From Bradyrhizobium sp. LMTR 3 (GTDB taxonomy: Bacteria > Pseudomonadota > Alphaproteobacteria > Rhizobiales > Xanthobacteraceae): a stretch of DNA of 64,000 nt. Location of the stretch: the NCBI RefSeq assembly GCF_001693485.1, contig NZ_MAXC01000012.1:434001-498000 (forward strand). The letters run 5' to 3'. Positions 27,530 through 36,334 of the stretch are shown here, piece after piece (positions within the stretch are counted from its first letter, which is position 1; each line of letters begins with the position of its first letter). A program made the translations under genes and the position numbers. The notes under the pieces were generated by a model. That model saw only the letters and a list, made by a program, of their open reading frames with translations, ran no database searches and was not told the DNA's origin.

Positions 27530-28786
27530 ATGTCGATTTGCGGCCTTGATTTCGGAACGTCGAACACGACGCTCGGCACCATGGAAGGCCGGGCGCCGCT
27601 TCTGGTCGCGCTGGAAGCGGCGCACAGCACGATTCCCAGCGCAATCTTCTATCAGGCGGATGGCGGCGTTCTGATCGGCCGCAGGGCCATGGAAGCCTAT
27701 GTCGAAGGCACGGCCGGCCGCCTTATGCGCAGCCTCAAATCGGTGCTTGGCACCTCGCTGATCGAGGAAACCACCCGGCTGGGCCGAGCGCGGGTCAGCT
27801 TCCGCGACGTGATTGCCTATTACCTCGGCGCGGTCAAACGACGTGCGGAACAGGCTACAGGCCGCCAACTGCGCCATGTCGTCCATGGCCGTCCCGTGCA
27901 TTTCGTTGATAATGCGCCAGACGCCGACCGCAAGGCGGAGCAAACCTTGCGATCGATTGCGCAGGGGATCGGTTTCGAGGAGGTCACGTTTCAGTTCGAG
28001 CCGATTGCTGCGGCGCTGGACTATGAGCGGCAAATCACTTCCGAGGAACTGGCATTGATCGCCGATATCGGCGGCGGCACATCCGACTTCTCGATCGTGC
28101 GGCTCGGTCCCGAACGCCACGGCCAGGCCGATCGTACAGCCGATATTCTCGCCAATGATGGCGTCCGCATCGGTGGCACCGATTTCGACCGTCAGCTCAG
28201 TCTCGGCGTGGTCATGCCGCTGTTCGGATTCCGCAGCGCCATGAAGCGCGCCGGGCTCGACGTGCCCTCGAGCTATTTTCACGACCTCGCCACCTGGTCG
28301 AACATCAACCGCATGTATGAGCCGCGCGTGATGGCCGATATCCGCCAGGTGCGGCAGCAGGCGGCCGAGCCGGAACTTCTCGACCGGCTGATCCGCGTGG
28401 TCCACGAGCAGCGCGGCCATACGCTGGCAATGGAAGTCGAAGACGCCAAGATCGCCCTGTCCGAGAAGCGGCGGGCGGACATTCCGCTGGAGTGGATTGT
28501 CCCCGGTCTCAGCGCCAACATCGGCCGTCCCGATCTCGTGAGCCATACAAGGCAGTTGGCCGATCGTATCGCGACACGTATCAGGAACTGCCTCGTTCAG
28601 GCAGGATTGGCCGCTGAAGATATCGACTCCGTGTTCCTGACCGGCGGCTCGGTAAAACTCGCCCACGTCCACAAGGCGATCACCCAGGCCGTGCCGTCGG
28701 CCCGCATCGTCGAAGGCGACATCTTTGGCGCCGTCGGCAAGGGGCTGACGCTGGAGGCGCTAAGGCGATACGGCCCTGTGAATTGA
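27530..28786 (+). CDS. Hsp70-family protein, YegD-like
   Basis: A 418-residue actin-fold ATPase related to DnaK but shorter, lacking the substrate-binding half, as in YegD. The first phosphate loop is CGLDFGTSNTTLG, the second IADIGGGTSDFSIV, and the adenosine motif appears as VFLTGGSVKLAHV. The ATG at 27530 follows GGAG at the proper distance; the upstream part of the frame has no homologous character. Its job is not established in the family. It is divergent from tex across 226 bases. Confidence 0.88.
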   Translation: MSICGLDFGTSNTTLGTMEGRAPLLVALEAAHSTIPSAIFYQADGGVLIGRRAMEAYVEGTAGRLMRSLKSVLGTSLIEETTRLGRARVSFRDVIAYYLGAVKRRAEQATGRQLRHVVHGRPVHFVDNAPDADRKAEQTLRSIAQGIGFEEVTFQFEPIAAALDYERQITSEELALIADIGGGTSDFSIVRLGPERHGQADRTADILANDGVRIGGTDFDRQLSLGVVMPLFGFRSAMKRAGLDVPSSYFHDLATWSNINRMYEPRVMADIRQVRQQAAEPELLDRLIRVVHEQRGHTLAMEVEDAKIALSEKRRADIPLEWIVPGLSANIGRPDLVSHTRQLADRIATRIRNCLVQAGLAAEDIDSVFLTGGSVKLAHVHKAITQAVPSARIVEGDIFGAVGKGLTLEALRRYGPVN

Positions 28787-28814
28787 GACCAGCGGTTGAT
28801 GGAACAACCGCCGC

Positions 28815-29342
28815 TCACCCCACCACTTCCGTCACCGGCTGCATGTCGATGGCAAAGGTTTCCAGAAACTTCGACGTCATGATGTAGAAGCCGACCGAAA
28901 GCTGCAGTTCGACCAATGCAGCCGGCGTCAGCTTGGTGGCAATCGCGTTGAAAGTTGCGTCCGTCGGCTTGTGACGCCGGACGATCTCGTCGGTGAAGGC
29001 GAGCGCGGCGCGCTGCACGTCGTTGAAGCAGGTCGCCGCCTCCCAGTTTTCCAGCGCGTCGTTCTGCTCGTCGGTCACGCCGACGTTCTTCCCAATTCGC
29101 TTATGGGCGACGATCTCGTAAGGCGCCTCGCACAGGATGCCGGTGCGGGTGATGGCGAGCTCGCGCACGATCGGGTCCAGTTCGCCCTTGTGCCTGATGG
29201 CCCCGCCCAGCCGGCAGTATTGTTCGAGGTAGCTCGGCGAGTGCGCCATCATCCGGAAGATGTTCGCATTGCGGTTTTTGCCGAGCAGTTCGCGGGTGCG
29301 ATCGTTGTGCTTGGCAGGATCGCTGTATTCGATGCGGGCCAT
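28815..29342 (-). CDS. Carboxymuconolactone decarboxylase-family protein
   Basis: A 175-residue all-helical protein of the AhpD/CMD superfamily. The family helix is visible as RELAITRTGILCEAPYEIVAHKRIG, with E76 and H80 in YEIVAH. The CxxC pair of the peroxidase (AhpD) branch is missing: only C71 is present. It therefore looks like the decarboxylase/isomerase-like branch, not an alkylhydroperoxidase. It stands alone, convergent with the Hsp70-like gene, and its substrate is unknown. Confidence 0.85.
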   Translation of the reverse strand: MARIEYSDPAKHNDRTRELLGKNRNANIFRMMAHSPSYLEQYCRLGGAIRHKGELDPIVRELAITRTGILCEAPYEIVAHKRIGKNVGVTDEQNDALENWEAATCFNDVQRAALAFTDEIVRRHKPTDATFNAIATKLTPAALVELQLSVGFYIMTSKFLETFAIDMQPVTEVVG

Positions 29343-29679
29343 TCGTCACCTTGGGCTTTGGATTTTCTGATTTGCTGACAGAGAGATCATGCACTGCAGC
29401 AGGGAGCCGATCAACCGTCGAAACGTTGCGGTAGCAGGTTGGGCCTACGCTCAAGCCGTCAAACACGCTCCAAAAAACTCCCCTTCTCGTGCACAAACCG
29501 GCTGCGAGCGAGCCAAATTGCCGCCTCAATGCTGGTCGATTCTCGGGACTGTCGATATTCGCTGAGTGGGGACTCAAAAGAGCGAATACTCGTCGCGGGG
29601 TGTTCCGAGTAAAACCAAACTGAGCTCATCAGGCCTTCACGGGCAAGGATGACTCATGCCCAAGTCTAGGGAGTTCGGC
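29343..29679. other. Intergenic region without a recognisable gene
   Basis: About 340 bases upstream of the CMD-family gene. The open frames here give low-complexity or shadow peptides, and I see no palindromic repeat of the kinds found elsewhere. It should hold the CMD-gene promoter on the left and the promoter of the small gene on the right. Confidence 0.4.
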
Positions 29680-29781
29680 ATGAAGGAAGCCACCAGGAAG
29701 GCGGCCTCGGAAGCGCTTGCGCAGATGCTGGCGGTAACAGCGATGCTCGTCATCGCCAGCGTTGTGTTCTACTGGCACTGA
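29680..29781 (+). CDS. Very small single-pass membrane protein (33 residues)
   Basis: A short open frame beginning MKEATRKAASEALAQMLAVT and ending VIASVVFYWH. It has a charged amphipathic N-terminus, then one hydrophobic stretch of about 18 residues. An AGGGAG ribosome site lies six bases before the ATG, which prefers this start over an in-frame ATG at 29656. No family is recognised. It lies alone between the CMD gene and the zinc-ribbon/OB gene. The good ribosome site plus the clean membrane segment make it a plausible small membrane protein, but chance is not excluded. Confidence 0.5.
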   Translation: MKEATRKAASEALAQMLAVTAMLVIASVVFYWH

Positions 29782-29866
29782 ATGTTGACGCGTCGAAGCA
29801 CTCAGATTTTTAACCCGTTCCGCGTAATTCTGGGTTGCTTCGTTGCGTGAGCATTGCGCCTGACAC

Positions 29867-30226
29867 TCACCTCGTTTTCTCGAAATACGGGACCAGCCTT
29901 CCCGCAAACGGCCGATAGCTTGCAGTAACGGAATCGCCGATGGCGAGATCATTGGCACCGTGGGCCATCATGCGAAAGCCCTCGGCCGCATCGACCAGCA
30001 CGATATTGTAGGGAACGTGGGCGCGGGTTTCCGGCGTCGCGGCGCGGCAGACCAGCGACGTCGCATAGACCATCGCTCTCCCGCTGGCGCGCTTCTCGAC
30101 CGGATCAGGTGCGCCACAGGCGGCGCAGAAGCTGCGGTGGAAATACTGCGCCTTCCCGCAGGCGCCGCAGGATTGATAGACAATGGCTTCAGTGCCCTTG
30201 GTCCAGTCGGCGAGTTTTTCGCTCAT
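29867..30226 (-). CDS. Zinc-ribbon/OB-fold protein (DUF35 type), thiolase partner
   Basis: A 119-residue protein. The N-terminal rubredoxin-like zinc ribbon has cysteines C20, C23, C34 and C37 (CGAC and CAAC), and the rest forms a small OB fold (GRAMVYATSLVCRA, then VPYNIVLVDAAEGFRMMA). Such proteins bind thiolase-fold enzymes and are needed for their activity or stability. The ATG at 30226 overlaps the stop of the upstream thiolase-like gene by four bases, so the two are translationally coupled and probably form a complex. Confidence 0.88.
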   Translation of the reverse strand: MSEKLADWTKGTEAIVYQSCGACGKAQYFHRSFCAACGAPDPVEKRASGRAMVYATSLVCRAATPETRAHVPYNIVLVDAAEGFRMMAHGANDLAIGDSVTASYRPFAGRLVPYFEKTR

Positions 30227-31359
30227 CGCACCCGCTCCAGGAACATGCTGACGTGTGACGACAGCACGCCGCCATCGCCATGCAACAGCGCGATCGAGGC
30301 ATCGCGGACCTGCCGGGGGCCGGCACGTCCGGTCATCTGCAGATGCGTCTCGACGAGATGCGCCATCGCGCCACCGACGCCGCAATGGCCGTAGCTCAGT
30401 AGCCCGCCATGGGTGTTGAGCGGCATGGCGCCGTTGCGGCCAAAATGCCCTGCCCGCACCCGCGCGGCCGCCTCGCCGCGCCGGGCAAGGCCGAGATCTT
30501 CCAGCAGCATCGCCAGCGTGATGGTGAAGCTGTCATAGACCGCGGCATAACGCACGTCCGAGGTCGAAAGACCGGATGCGGCCTTGGCCTTGGCGACAGC
30601 GATTTCGGCACCGAGTTCGCTTAAGCGCGGCGCAGCCGTGACGTGCTGATGGGTATGCGCCTGCGCGCAGCCGCGCACGCGAATGCCGGTCGAGCCGGTG
30701 CGCTCGCGGCTAATGACGAACGCCGCGCCGCCATCCGACACCGGGCAGCAATCCAGCAGCTTCAGCGGCATCGCCACCGGCTTCGAGGCCATCACGTCGG
30801 CGACGGTGATTGGTTCGTGGAACTGCGCACCGGGATGGGTCAGGGCGTGGGCGCGCATCAGAACCGCGAACTCGGCGAGATCTTCCTCGGTGACGCCGTA
30901 TTCGTGCATGTAGCGCGAGGCGACGAGGCCGTAATAGGCGGGGATGGTCGGCCCCAGCGGCACCTCGTAATCGGGGTGGCCGACCTGCGCCAGCGCCTGG
31001 ATCGAGGCATCGCGGCTCTGGCCGGTGAGACGGTTTTCGCCGCCGACCACAAGCATATGCCTTGCGACACCGGCGTCGACCAGATGATGCGCCAGCATGG
31101 TCATCGCAAGCCCGGTAGCGCCACCGACCTGCACGGCATGTGCGTAGGACGGCTGGATTCCAAAATGCTCGGCGAACACGGTTGCGAGCATGATGTGCGG
31201 CGAGACCGTCGAATAACCGCAAAGAATGCCGTCGATCTCGGACCGCTTCAGCCCGGCGTCGGCGATGGCAAGCTCGGCCGCCTTGCTCATGAGATCGAGC
31301 GAGGATGAGCCTTCGTGCTTGCCATAGGAGGTCAGTCCGACGCCGGTGATGAAGCTCAT
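30223..31359 (-). CDS. Thiolase-fold protein lacking the nucleophilic cysteine (SCPx/Ltp-like)
   Basis: A 378-residue thiolase-superfamily protein of the SCPx/lipid-transfer type. At the position of the nucleophilic cysteine the sequence is VQVGGATG, with G80 where VENACATG has cysteine, so ordinary thiolysis is unlikely. The C-terminal GGLLSYGHCGVGG keeps the histidine. Cysteine-less homologues paired with a DUF35 protein include retro-aldolases of steroid side-chain breakdown (Ltp2). The ATG at 31359 is favoured; the frame upstream is repeat sequence. The partner gene overlaps by four bases. Confidence 0.85.
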   Translation of the reverse strand: MSFITGVGLTSYGKHEGSSSLDLMSKAAELAIADAGLKRSEIDGILCGYSTVSPHIMLATVFAEHFGIQPSYAHAVQVGGATGLAMTMLAHHLVDAGVARHMLVVGGENRLTGQSRDASIQALAQVGHPDYEVPLGPTIPAYYGLVASRYMHEYGVTEEDLAEFAVLMRAHALTHPGAQFHEPITVADVMASKPVAMPLKLLDCCPVSDGGAAFVISRERTGSTGIRVRGCAQAHTHQHVTAAPRLSELGAEIAVAKAKAASGLSTSDVRYAAVYDSFTITLAMLLEDLGLARRGEAAARVRAGHFGRNGAMPLNTHGGLLSYGHCGVGGAMAHLVETHLQMTGRAGPRQVRDASIALLHGDGGVLSSHVSMFLERVR

Positions 31360-31379
31360 GGTTCTGCTGCCTCCCCCAC

Positions 31380-31471
31380 GGTCATTCCGGGGCGCGTCGA
31401 AGACGCGAACCCGGAGTCTCGAGATTCCGGGTTCGTCGCTTCGCGCCGCCCCGGAATGACGTTGTGGAGAG
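31380..31471. repeat. Palindromic repeat (GTCATTCCGGGGCG ... CGCCCCGGAATGAC)
   Basis: Outer arms GGTCATTCCGGGGCG and CGCCCCGGAATGACG surround an inner stem GAACCCGGAGTCTCGAGATT/CCGGGTTC. It is a REP-like element between the thiolase-like gene and the acyl-CoA dehydrogenase gene. Confidence 0.85.
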
Positions 31472-31486
31472 GCCTCCTTCCCATCC

Positions 31487-32653
31487 TCAATACGACTTCG
31501 GCAGCCCCAGCACCTTCTCGGCAATAAAACTGAGAATGAGCTGCGGGCTGATCGGTGCGATGCGCGGGATCAGCGACTCCCGCAAATAGCGCTCGACGTG
31601 ATATTCCTTGGCGTAACCGAAACCGCCGTGCGTCATCACCGCCTGCTCGCAGGCGTGGAAGCCGGCTTCGGCGGCGAGATATTTCGCGGCGTTGGCGGCC
31701 GGTCCGCACTGCATGCCCTGGTCGTATTGCCAGCCGGCCGAGAGCACCATCAGCCACGCGGCCTCCAGCTCCATCCAATTCTTCGCCAAGGGGTGCTGGA
31801 TGCCCTGGTTCATGCCGATCGGACGGTTGAACACGACACGGTTCTTCGCATAGGCCGCGGCCCGCGACAGCGCGACTTGGCCGAGGCCCACCGCTTCCGC
31901 CGCGATCAGGATGCGCTCGGGGTTCATGCCGTGCAGGATGTATTCGAAGCCACGGCCCTCTTCGCCGAGGCGGTCCTCGACCGGAATTTCAAAATTCTCG
32001 AAGAACAGTTCATTGGAATCGACAGGCTTGCGGCCCATCTTCTCGATCTCGTGGACGGTGACGCGCTGCTTGTCGAAGTCCGTGTAGAAGAGGCTCAGAC
32101 CATGGGTCGGGTTCTTCACCTCTTCCAACGGCGTGGTGCGCGCCAGCAGCAGGATCTTGTTGGCGACTTGTGCCGTTGAAATCCAGACCTTCTGGCCATT
32201 GACGACATATTTGTCGCCCTTCCGCACCGCCCGGGTTTTCAACTGCGTGGTGTTGAGGCCGGTATTGGGCTCGGTCACCGCGAAGCAGGATTTGTCGCGG
32301 CCGTCGATGATCGGCGGCAGCATGCGCGTGCATTGCTCCTTGGTGCCGAACACGACGACGGGATTGAGCCCGAACACGTTCATGTGCACGGCGGATGCAC
32401 CCGACATCCCGGCCCCGGATTCCGCAATCGTCCGCATCATGATCGCGGCGTCAGTGATGCCTAACCCCGACCCGCCATATTCCTCAGGGATGCAGATGCC
32501 GAGCCAGCCGGCGTCCGCCAGCGCGCGGTGGAAGTCGGCGGGGTAGCCGCCCTCCTTGTCCTTCTTCAGCCAATAGGCATCGTCGAAGCGCGAACAGATT
32601 TTGCCGACCGCGTCGCGGATCGATTCCTGGTTGGCGGATAGCGCGAAATCCAT
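31487..32653 (-). CDS. Acyl-CoA dehydrogenase
   Basis: A 388-residue FAD-dependent acyl-CoA dehydrogenase. The FAD segment is CFAVTEPNTGLNTTQLKTRA, followed by VNGQKVWISTAQVANKILLL, and the C-terminal helices contain MTHGGFGYAKEYHVERYLRE. The usual YEGTNE glutamate segment at the end is absent; the tail reads SLIPRIAPISPQLILSFIAE, so the catalytic glutamate may be in another helix as in long-chain or isovaleryl-type members. It is nine bases downstream of the CoA-transferase gene and upstream of the thiolase-like pair: probably one acyl-CoA operon. Substrate unknown. Confidence 0.88.
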   Translation of the reverse strand: MDFALSANQESIRDAVGKICSRFDDAYWLKKDKEGGYPADFHRALADAGWLGICIPEEYGGSGLGITDAAIMMRTIAESGAGMSGASAVHMNVFGLNPVVVFGTKEQCTRMLPPIIDGRDKSCFAVTEPNTGLNTTQLKTRAVRKGDKYVVNGQKVWISTAQVANKILLLARTTPLEEVKNPTHGLSLFYTDFDKQRVTVHEIEKMGRKPVDSNELFFENFEIPVEDRLGEEGRGFEYILHGMNPERILIAAEAVGLGQVALSRAAAYAKNRVVFNRPIGMNQGIQHPLAKNWMELEAAWLMVLSAGWQYDQGMQCGPAANAAKYLAAEAGFHACEQAVMTHGGFGYAKEYHVERYLRESLIPRIAPISPQLILSFIAEKVLGLPKSY

Positions 32654-32662
32654 GTGTCCGTC

Positions 32663-33865
32663 CTATGTGTTTGGCACGGCCTTGGTGATACCCTCGCGCA
32701 CCAAAGCGGCAATTTCGTCCGCCGAGAACCCCGCTTCGCTGAGAATTTCGGCGCTGTGCTCGCTGAGGCGCGGCGCCAGCCGCTTCGCTTCGACCGGCGT
32801 TTCGGAAAATCGCGCCGATGGCCTCATGTTGCGGATGCGGCCCTCGGTCGGATGAACGACGACCGGGAAGAAATCGGTCGCGACGATGTGGGGATCGCCG
32901 AGCAGGCTCTCGAGATCATGCATCGGCATGACCGGCACGTCGGCCTTCTCCAGGATCGCCGACCATTCGGCGGTGGTTTTGGTCTCGAGGATGCGCGCCA
33001 GCTCGGCATAGACAGCGTCGATATTGGCGGCGCGGCCGGCGAAGGTCGCAAATTTCGGATGGACGCGAAGGTCGTCGCGCCCGGTGGCATCGAAGAAGTT
33101 CTGCCACTGCTTGTCGTTGTAGACGATGACGCAGATATAGCCGTCGGAGGTCTTGTAGGGCCGCCGGTCCGGCGACAGGTGCCGGGCATAGCCGCCCTTG
33201 TCGAGCGGCGGCTCATAGGTGAGCCCACCCATGTGGTCGCCCATCACGAAACCGGCCATGGTTTCGAACATCGGAATGTCGACGCGCTGGCCGCGCCCGG
33301 TCCGGTTACGATCGACGAGACTGGCGCAGATCGCGCCCACCGCGGTGAGCCCGACGATACGGTCGACGAGCGCATTGGGCACATAACGCGGCACGCCGTC
33401 CGCGGTCTGCGCCATCAGCGCCGGCAGTGCAGTCGCGCCCTGGATCAGGTCGTCATAAGCGGGTTTTGCTGCATAGGGCCCATCCTGGCCGAAGCCGAAT
33501 ACGCCGGCGTAGATCAGGCGCGGATTGATTTTCGCGACCACGTCGTAGCCGAGGTTCAGCCGCGCCATTGCCTGCGGGCGCACATTGTAAACCAGCACGT
33601 CGGCGGATTTGATCAGCCGTAGCACGGCGTCCCGCCCCGCCGGCTTCTTCAAATCGAGGCAGATCGAGCGCTTGCTGCGGTTGGTGTTGAGGAACACCGG
33701 CCCCATGCCGGGATGACGGGTCGGCCCGATCTGCCGCGTCACGTCACCATCGAGCGATTCCACCTTGATGACGTCAGCGCCGTAATCGCCGAGCATCTGG
33801 GTGGCATAGGGCCCCATCAGCACGGTCGTCATGTCGATGACCTTGATGCCCGCCAATGGTCCCAT
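32663..33865 (-). CDS. CaiB/BaiF-family CoA transferase (class III)
   Basis: A 400-residue class III CoA transferase, moving CoA between carboxylic acids through a mixed anhydride and an aspartyl-CoA. The N-terminal IKVIDMTTVLMGPYATQMLG and DYGADVIKVES are typical, and the catalytic aspartate is probably D138 in AYDDLIQGATAL. The length is normal. It heads the leftward operon with an acyl-CoA dehydrogenase and the thiolase-like/OB pair, suggesting that it activates a carboxylic acid that is then desaturated and cleaved. Confidence 0.9.
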   Translation of the reverse strand: MGPLAGIKVIDMTTVLMGPYATQMLGDYGADVIKVESLDGDVTRQIGPTRHPGMGPVFLNTNRSKRSICLDLKKPAGRDAVLRLIKSADVLVYNVRPQAMARLNLGYDVVAKINPRLIYAGVFGFGQDGPYAAKPAYDDLIQGATALPALMAQTADGVPRYVPNALVDRIVGLTAVGAICASLVDRNRTGRGQRVDIPMFETMAGFVMGDHMGGLTYEPPLDKGGYARHLSPDRRPYKTSDGYICVIVYNDKQWQNFFDATGRDDLRVHPKFATFAGRAANIDAVYAELARILETKTTAEWSAILEKADVPVMPMHDLESLLGDPHIVATDFFPVVVHPTEGRIRNMRPSARFSETPVEAKRLAPRLSEHSAEILSEAGFSADEIAALVREGITKAVPNT

Positions 33866-33968
33866 GGATCAGCCTGCTCCCGAATTGTCGTTCCGGCCAA
33901 GTAACGGCAGCGGATTGGGAAGATCAAGCGCGCCCGGCGTATGGACGTATGCACGGGACACCAACAAT

Positions 33969-34107
33969 GGATGTCGTCCCTGCGAACGCAGGACCCATAC
34001 GCCGTGTAGGCGGTGATTGCGGGAAGCTTTAGTTACTTTCGCCCTAACAGGGTGCCTCCAGCCTCACATTGTGGTTATGGGTCCCTGCGTTCGCAGGGAC
34101 GACGAGA
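33969..34107. repeat. Long inverted repeat (GTCGTCCCTGCGAACGCAGG type)
   Basis: ATGTCGTCCCTGCGAACGCA at the left and CCCTGCGTTCGCAGGGACGA at the right are inverted copies about 100 bases apart, each itself palindromic. It accounts for most of the 260-base gap upstream of the CoA-transferase gene. No gene is visible in the gap. Confidence 0.75.
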
Positions 34108-34124
34108 GTAGTGCTGGTTGGAGG

Positions 34125-34325
34125 TTACTTTTTCGACCTGGCGTCGCGTTCCCGGGTCAGCCGTTCCAACTCTTCATTCTGCTGACTGAGCCGGTCGGCA
34201 ATGCGCGCTTCGTTCCGTTCGCCGGAAGCGGCGGCAGCCTGTTCGATCAACTGGCGGATGTTGTCTTCCAGAATTCTGATCCGGTTGTTCAGTTCCGCCT
34301 CTGACATCGAACTTTCGTTGCTCAT
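34125..34325 (-). CDS. Small coiled-coil protein (66 residues)
   Basis: A 66-residue, highly charged protein with no cysteine or membrane segment. The heptad-like pattern of AELNNRIRILEDNIRQLIEQ and later EELERLTRERDA predicts a coiled coil over most of its length. The ATG at 34325 starts MSNESSMSEAE; the frame upstream runs into a repeat. Similar short coiled-coil proteins of unknown function are common in these bacteria. The gene is alone between repeats. Confidence 0.7.
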   Translation of the reverse strand: MSNESSMSEAELNNRIRILEDNIRQLIEQAAAASGERNEARIADRLSQQNEELERLTRERDARSKK

Positions 34326-34345
34326 GATGCACGCTCCGGAAAACT

Positions 34346-34441
34346 GTAGGGTGGGCAAAGCGAAGCGTGCCCACCAGTCTCATCTCTCGGACTCACGAAC
34401 CAATGGTGGGCACGGCGCAGGCGCGCCTTTGCCCACCCTAC
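34346..34441. repeat. GTAGGGTGGGC-type palindromic repeat
   Basis: Begins GTAGGGTGGGCAAAGCGAAG and ends CCTTTGCCCACCCTAC. It separates the coiled-coil gene from the thiolase gene. Confidence 0.88.
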
Positions 34442-34457
34442 GATAGCACGTTCGCGC

Positions 34458-35627
34458 CTACTTCGCGGGCTCCAGCACGGAGACGTAGTTCGCCACCGCC
34501 GCGCCGCCCATATTGAAGATGCCGGCAAGTTTTGGATTGTTGAGCTGCATTCCCTCGGGCGCCTGGCCGACGAGCTGCATTGCGCTCATCACGTGCATGG
34601 AGACACCGGTGGCGCCGATCGGGTGGCCCTTGGCCTTCAGGCCGCCGGACGGATTGACCGGCAGCTTGCCGTCCTTCTGGGTCCAGCCCTCTTTGATGGC
34701 GCGGGCGCCCTGCCCGCGCGGCGTCAGGCCCATCGCTTCATATTCGATCAGTTCGGCGACGGTGAAGCAGTCATGGGTCTCAACAAAGGAGAGATCGGAG
34801 AGCTGTACGCCGGCCTGTGCCAGCGCGCGCTGCCAAGCCACCGTGCAGCCTTCGAACTGCAGGATATCGCGCTTGGACATCGGCAGGAAATCCTGCGCAT
34901 GCGCGGTGGCGCGGAAATTCACCGCCTTGCCCATCGTCTTGGCGGTTTCGGAATCCGTCAGCACCAGCGCTGCCGCGCCGTCCGACACCAGTGAGCAGTC
35001 GGTGCGCTTCAGGGGGCCGGCGACATAGGGATTCTTCTCGCTCTCGGCGCGGCAGAACTCGAAGCCATAATCCTTGCGCATCTGCGCATAGGGGTTGGCG
35101 ACGCCGTTCTTGTGGTTCTTGGCCGCGATCATCGCCAGCGCGTCCGACTGGTCGCCGTATTTCTGGAAATAGCTTTGCGCGATCTTGCCGAACACGCCGG
35201 CAAAGCCGCCGACGGTTTCGCCATCCTCGGGCAGATAGGACGCCTTCAGGAGGTAACGTCCGATATCGGCCGATGGCGTTCGCGTCATCTGCTCGACACC
35301 GACCACCAGCACGATCCTGGCGGCGCCCGAGGCGATCGCCCGGATACCCTGGTGCACCGCCGCCGAGCCGGTGGCGCAGGCATTTTCGACCCGCGTAGCC
35401 GGCTTGAAGCGCAGTTTCGGGTCGGCCTGCAGCACCAGCGAGGCGGTAAAATCCTGCGGCGAGAAGCCGGCATTGAAATGCCCGAGCACAATCTCGTCGA
35501 CGTCTTCGGCCGATAGGCCGGCGTCGGCAAGCGCATCGGTCGCAACCTTGACCACGAGGCTCTCGACGGTTTCCGCGTCGAACTTGCCGAATGGCGTGTG
35601 CGCCCATCCGACGATGCTGGTTGTCAT
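34458..35627 (-). CDS. Thiolase family protein (acetyl-CoA acyltransferase)
   Basis: A 389-residue thiolase. In contrast to the thiolase-like gene at 30.2 kb the nucleophile is present: C84 in VENACATGSAAV. The second active-site segment NPSGGLKAKGHPIGATG holds the histidine, and a cysteine-type ETHDCFTV segment is also seen. It should release acetyl- or propionyl-CoA from a 3-oxoacyl-CoA; the SCPx-like sequence suggests branched or bulky substrates. The gene lies after the acyl-CoA genes but is separated from them by repeats, and is probably transcribed alone. Confidence 0.9.
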   Translation of the reverse strand: MTTSIVGWAHTPFGKFDAETVESLVVKVATDALADAGLSAEDVDEIVLGHFNAGFSPQDFTASLVLQADPKLRFKPATRVENACATGSAAVHQGIRAIASGAARIVLVVGVEQMTRTPSADIGRYLLKASYLPEDGETVGGFAGVFGKIAQSYFQKYGDQSDALAMIAAKNHKNGVANPYAQMRKDYGFEFCRAESEKNPYVAGPLKRTDCSLVSDGAAALVLTDSETAKTMGKAVNFRATAHAQDFLPMSKRDILQFEGCTVAWQRALAQAGVQLSDLSFVETHDCFTVAELIEYEAMGLTPRGQGARAIKEGWTQKDGKLPVNPSGGLKAKGHPIGATGVSMHVMSAMQLVGQAPEGMQLNNPKLAGIFNMGGAAVANYVSVLEPAK

Positions 35628-35683
35628 GGTCGTTCTCCCTATTTCGGTTCTGAAGGCTTATGTAGCCTATCGGGGAACAGACT

Positions 35684-36334
35684 TCACGCCGGTTTCAGCG
35701 ATTTCATGGTCCGCGCGCACATGGCGGTTATGCCGACCCAGTTCCCGGACCGGATATCCGCCGCCGGACAAAGCCAGGAACCGCCCACCGCCACGACATT
35801 CGGCTCAGCCAGCCAAGAGGCTGCATTGACCTCCCCGATGCCGCCAGTCGGGCAAACCCTGACATTCGGAAACGGCCCCGCCAGCGCCCGAAGTGCCTTC
35901 ATACCGCCGGACTGCTCCGCTGGGAAGAATTTCACGATATCGAAGCCGGCCGCCAGCGCCTGCATCAGCTCGGAAGCGGTCGCGATCCCCGGGGCAAATG
36001 GCAGGTCGCTTGCGGCGGCGGCTTTCAACAGCTCCGGCGTCGCGCCCGGGCTGATACCGAATTTGGCCCCGAGCGCGCGCGCCCGCGCCAAGTCGTCCGC
36101 GTTCAGGATCGTGCCGATACCAACGATGGCTTCCGGCACTTCTGCAATCATGGCCTTGGCGGCGTCCGCGGCGACCGGCGTCCGCAGGGTGACTTCCAGC
36201 ACGCGCACCCCGCCTGCCACCAGCGCGCGCGCCAACGGCACCGCATCTTCCAGCCGCTCGATGGTGAGCACCGGGACCACCGTCGCGGACTTGAAGATCG
36301 TGGCGAGCTGTTCCTGCCTTGTGGCTGCGGTCAT
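35684..36334 (-). CDS. 2-dehydro-3-deoxy-phosphogluconate (KDPG)-type aldolase
   Basis: A 216-residue class I aldolase of the KDPG/KHG family, cleaving a 2-keto-3-deoxy-6-phospho sugar acid to pyruvate and glyceraldehyde 3-phosphate. The Schiff-base lysine is K135 in DIVKFFPAE and the general acid/base E47 is in VLEVTLRT. The ATG at 36334 overlaps the stop of the KDG kinase by four bases, so kinase and aldolase act in sequence. The substrate epimer (gluconate, galactonate or fuconate series) is uncertain. Confidence 0.9.
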   Translation of the reverse strand: MTAATRQEQLATIFKSATVVPVLTIERLEDAVPLARALVAGGVRVLEVTLRTPVAADAAKAMIAEVPEAIVGIGTILNADDLARARALGAKFGISPGATPELLKAAAASDLPFAPGIATASELMQALAAGFDIVKFFPAEQSGGMKALRALAGPFPNVRVCPTGGIGEVNAASWLAEPNVVAVGGSWLCPAADIRSGNWVGITAMCARTMKSLKPA

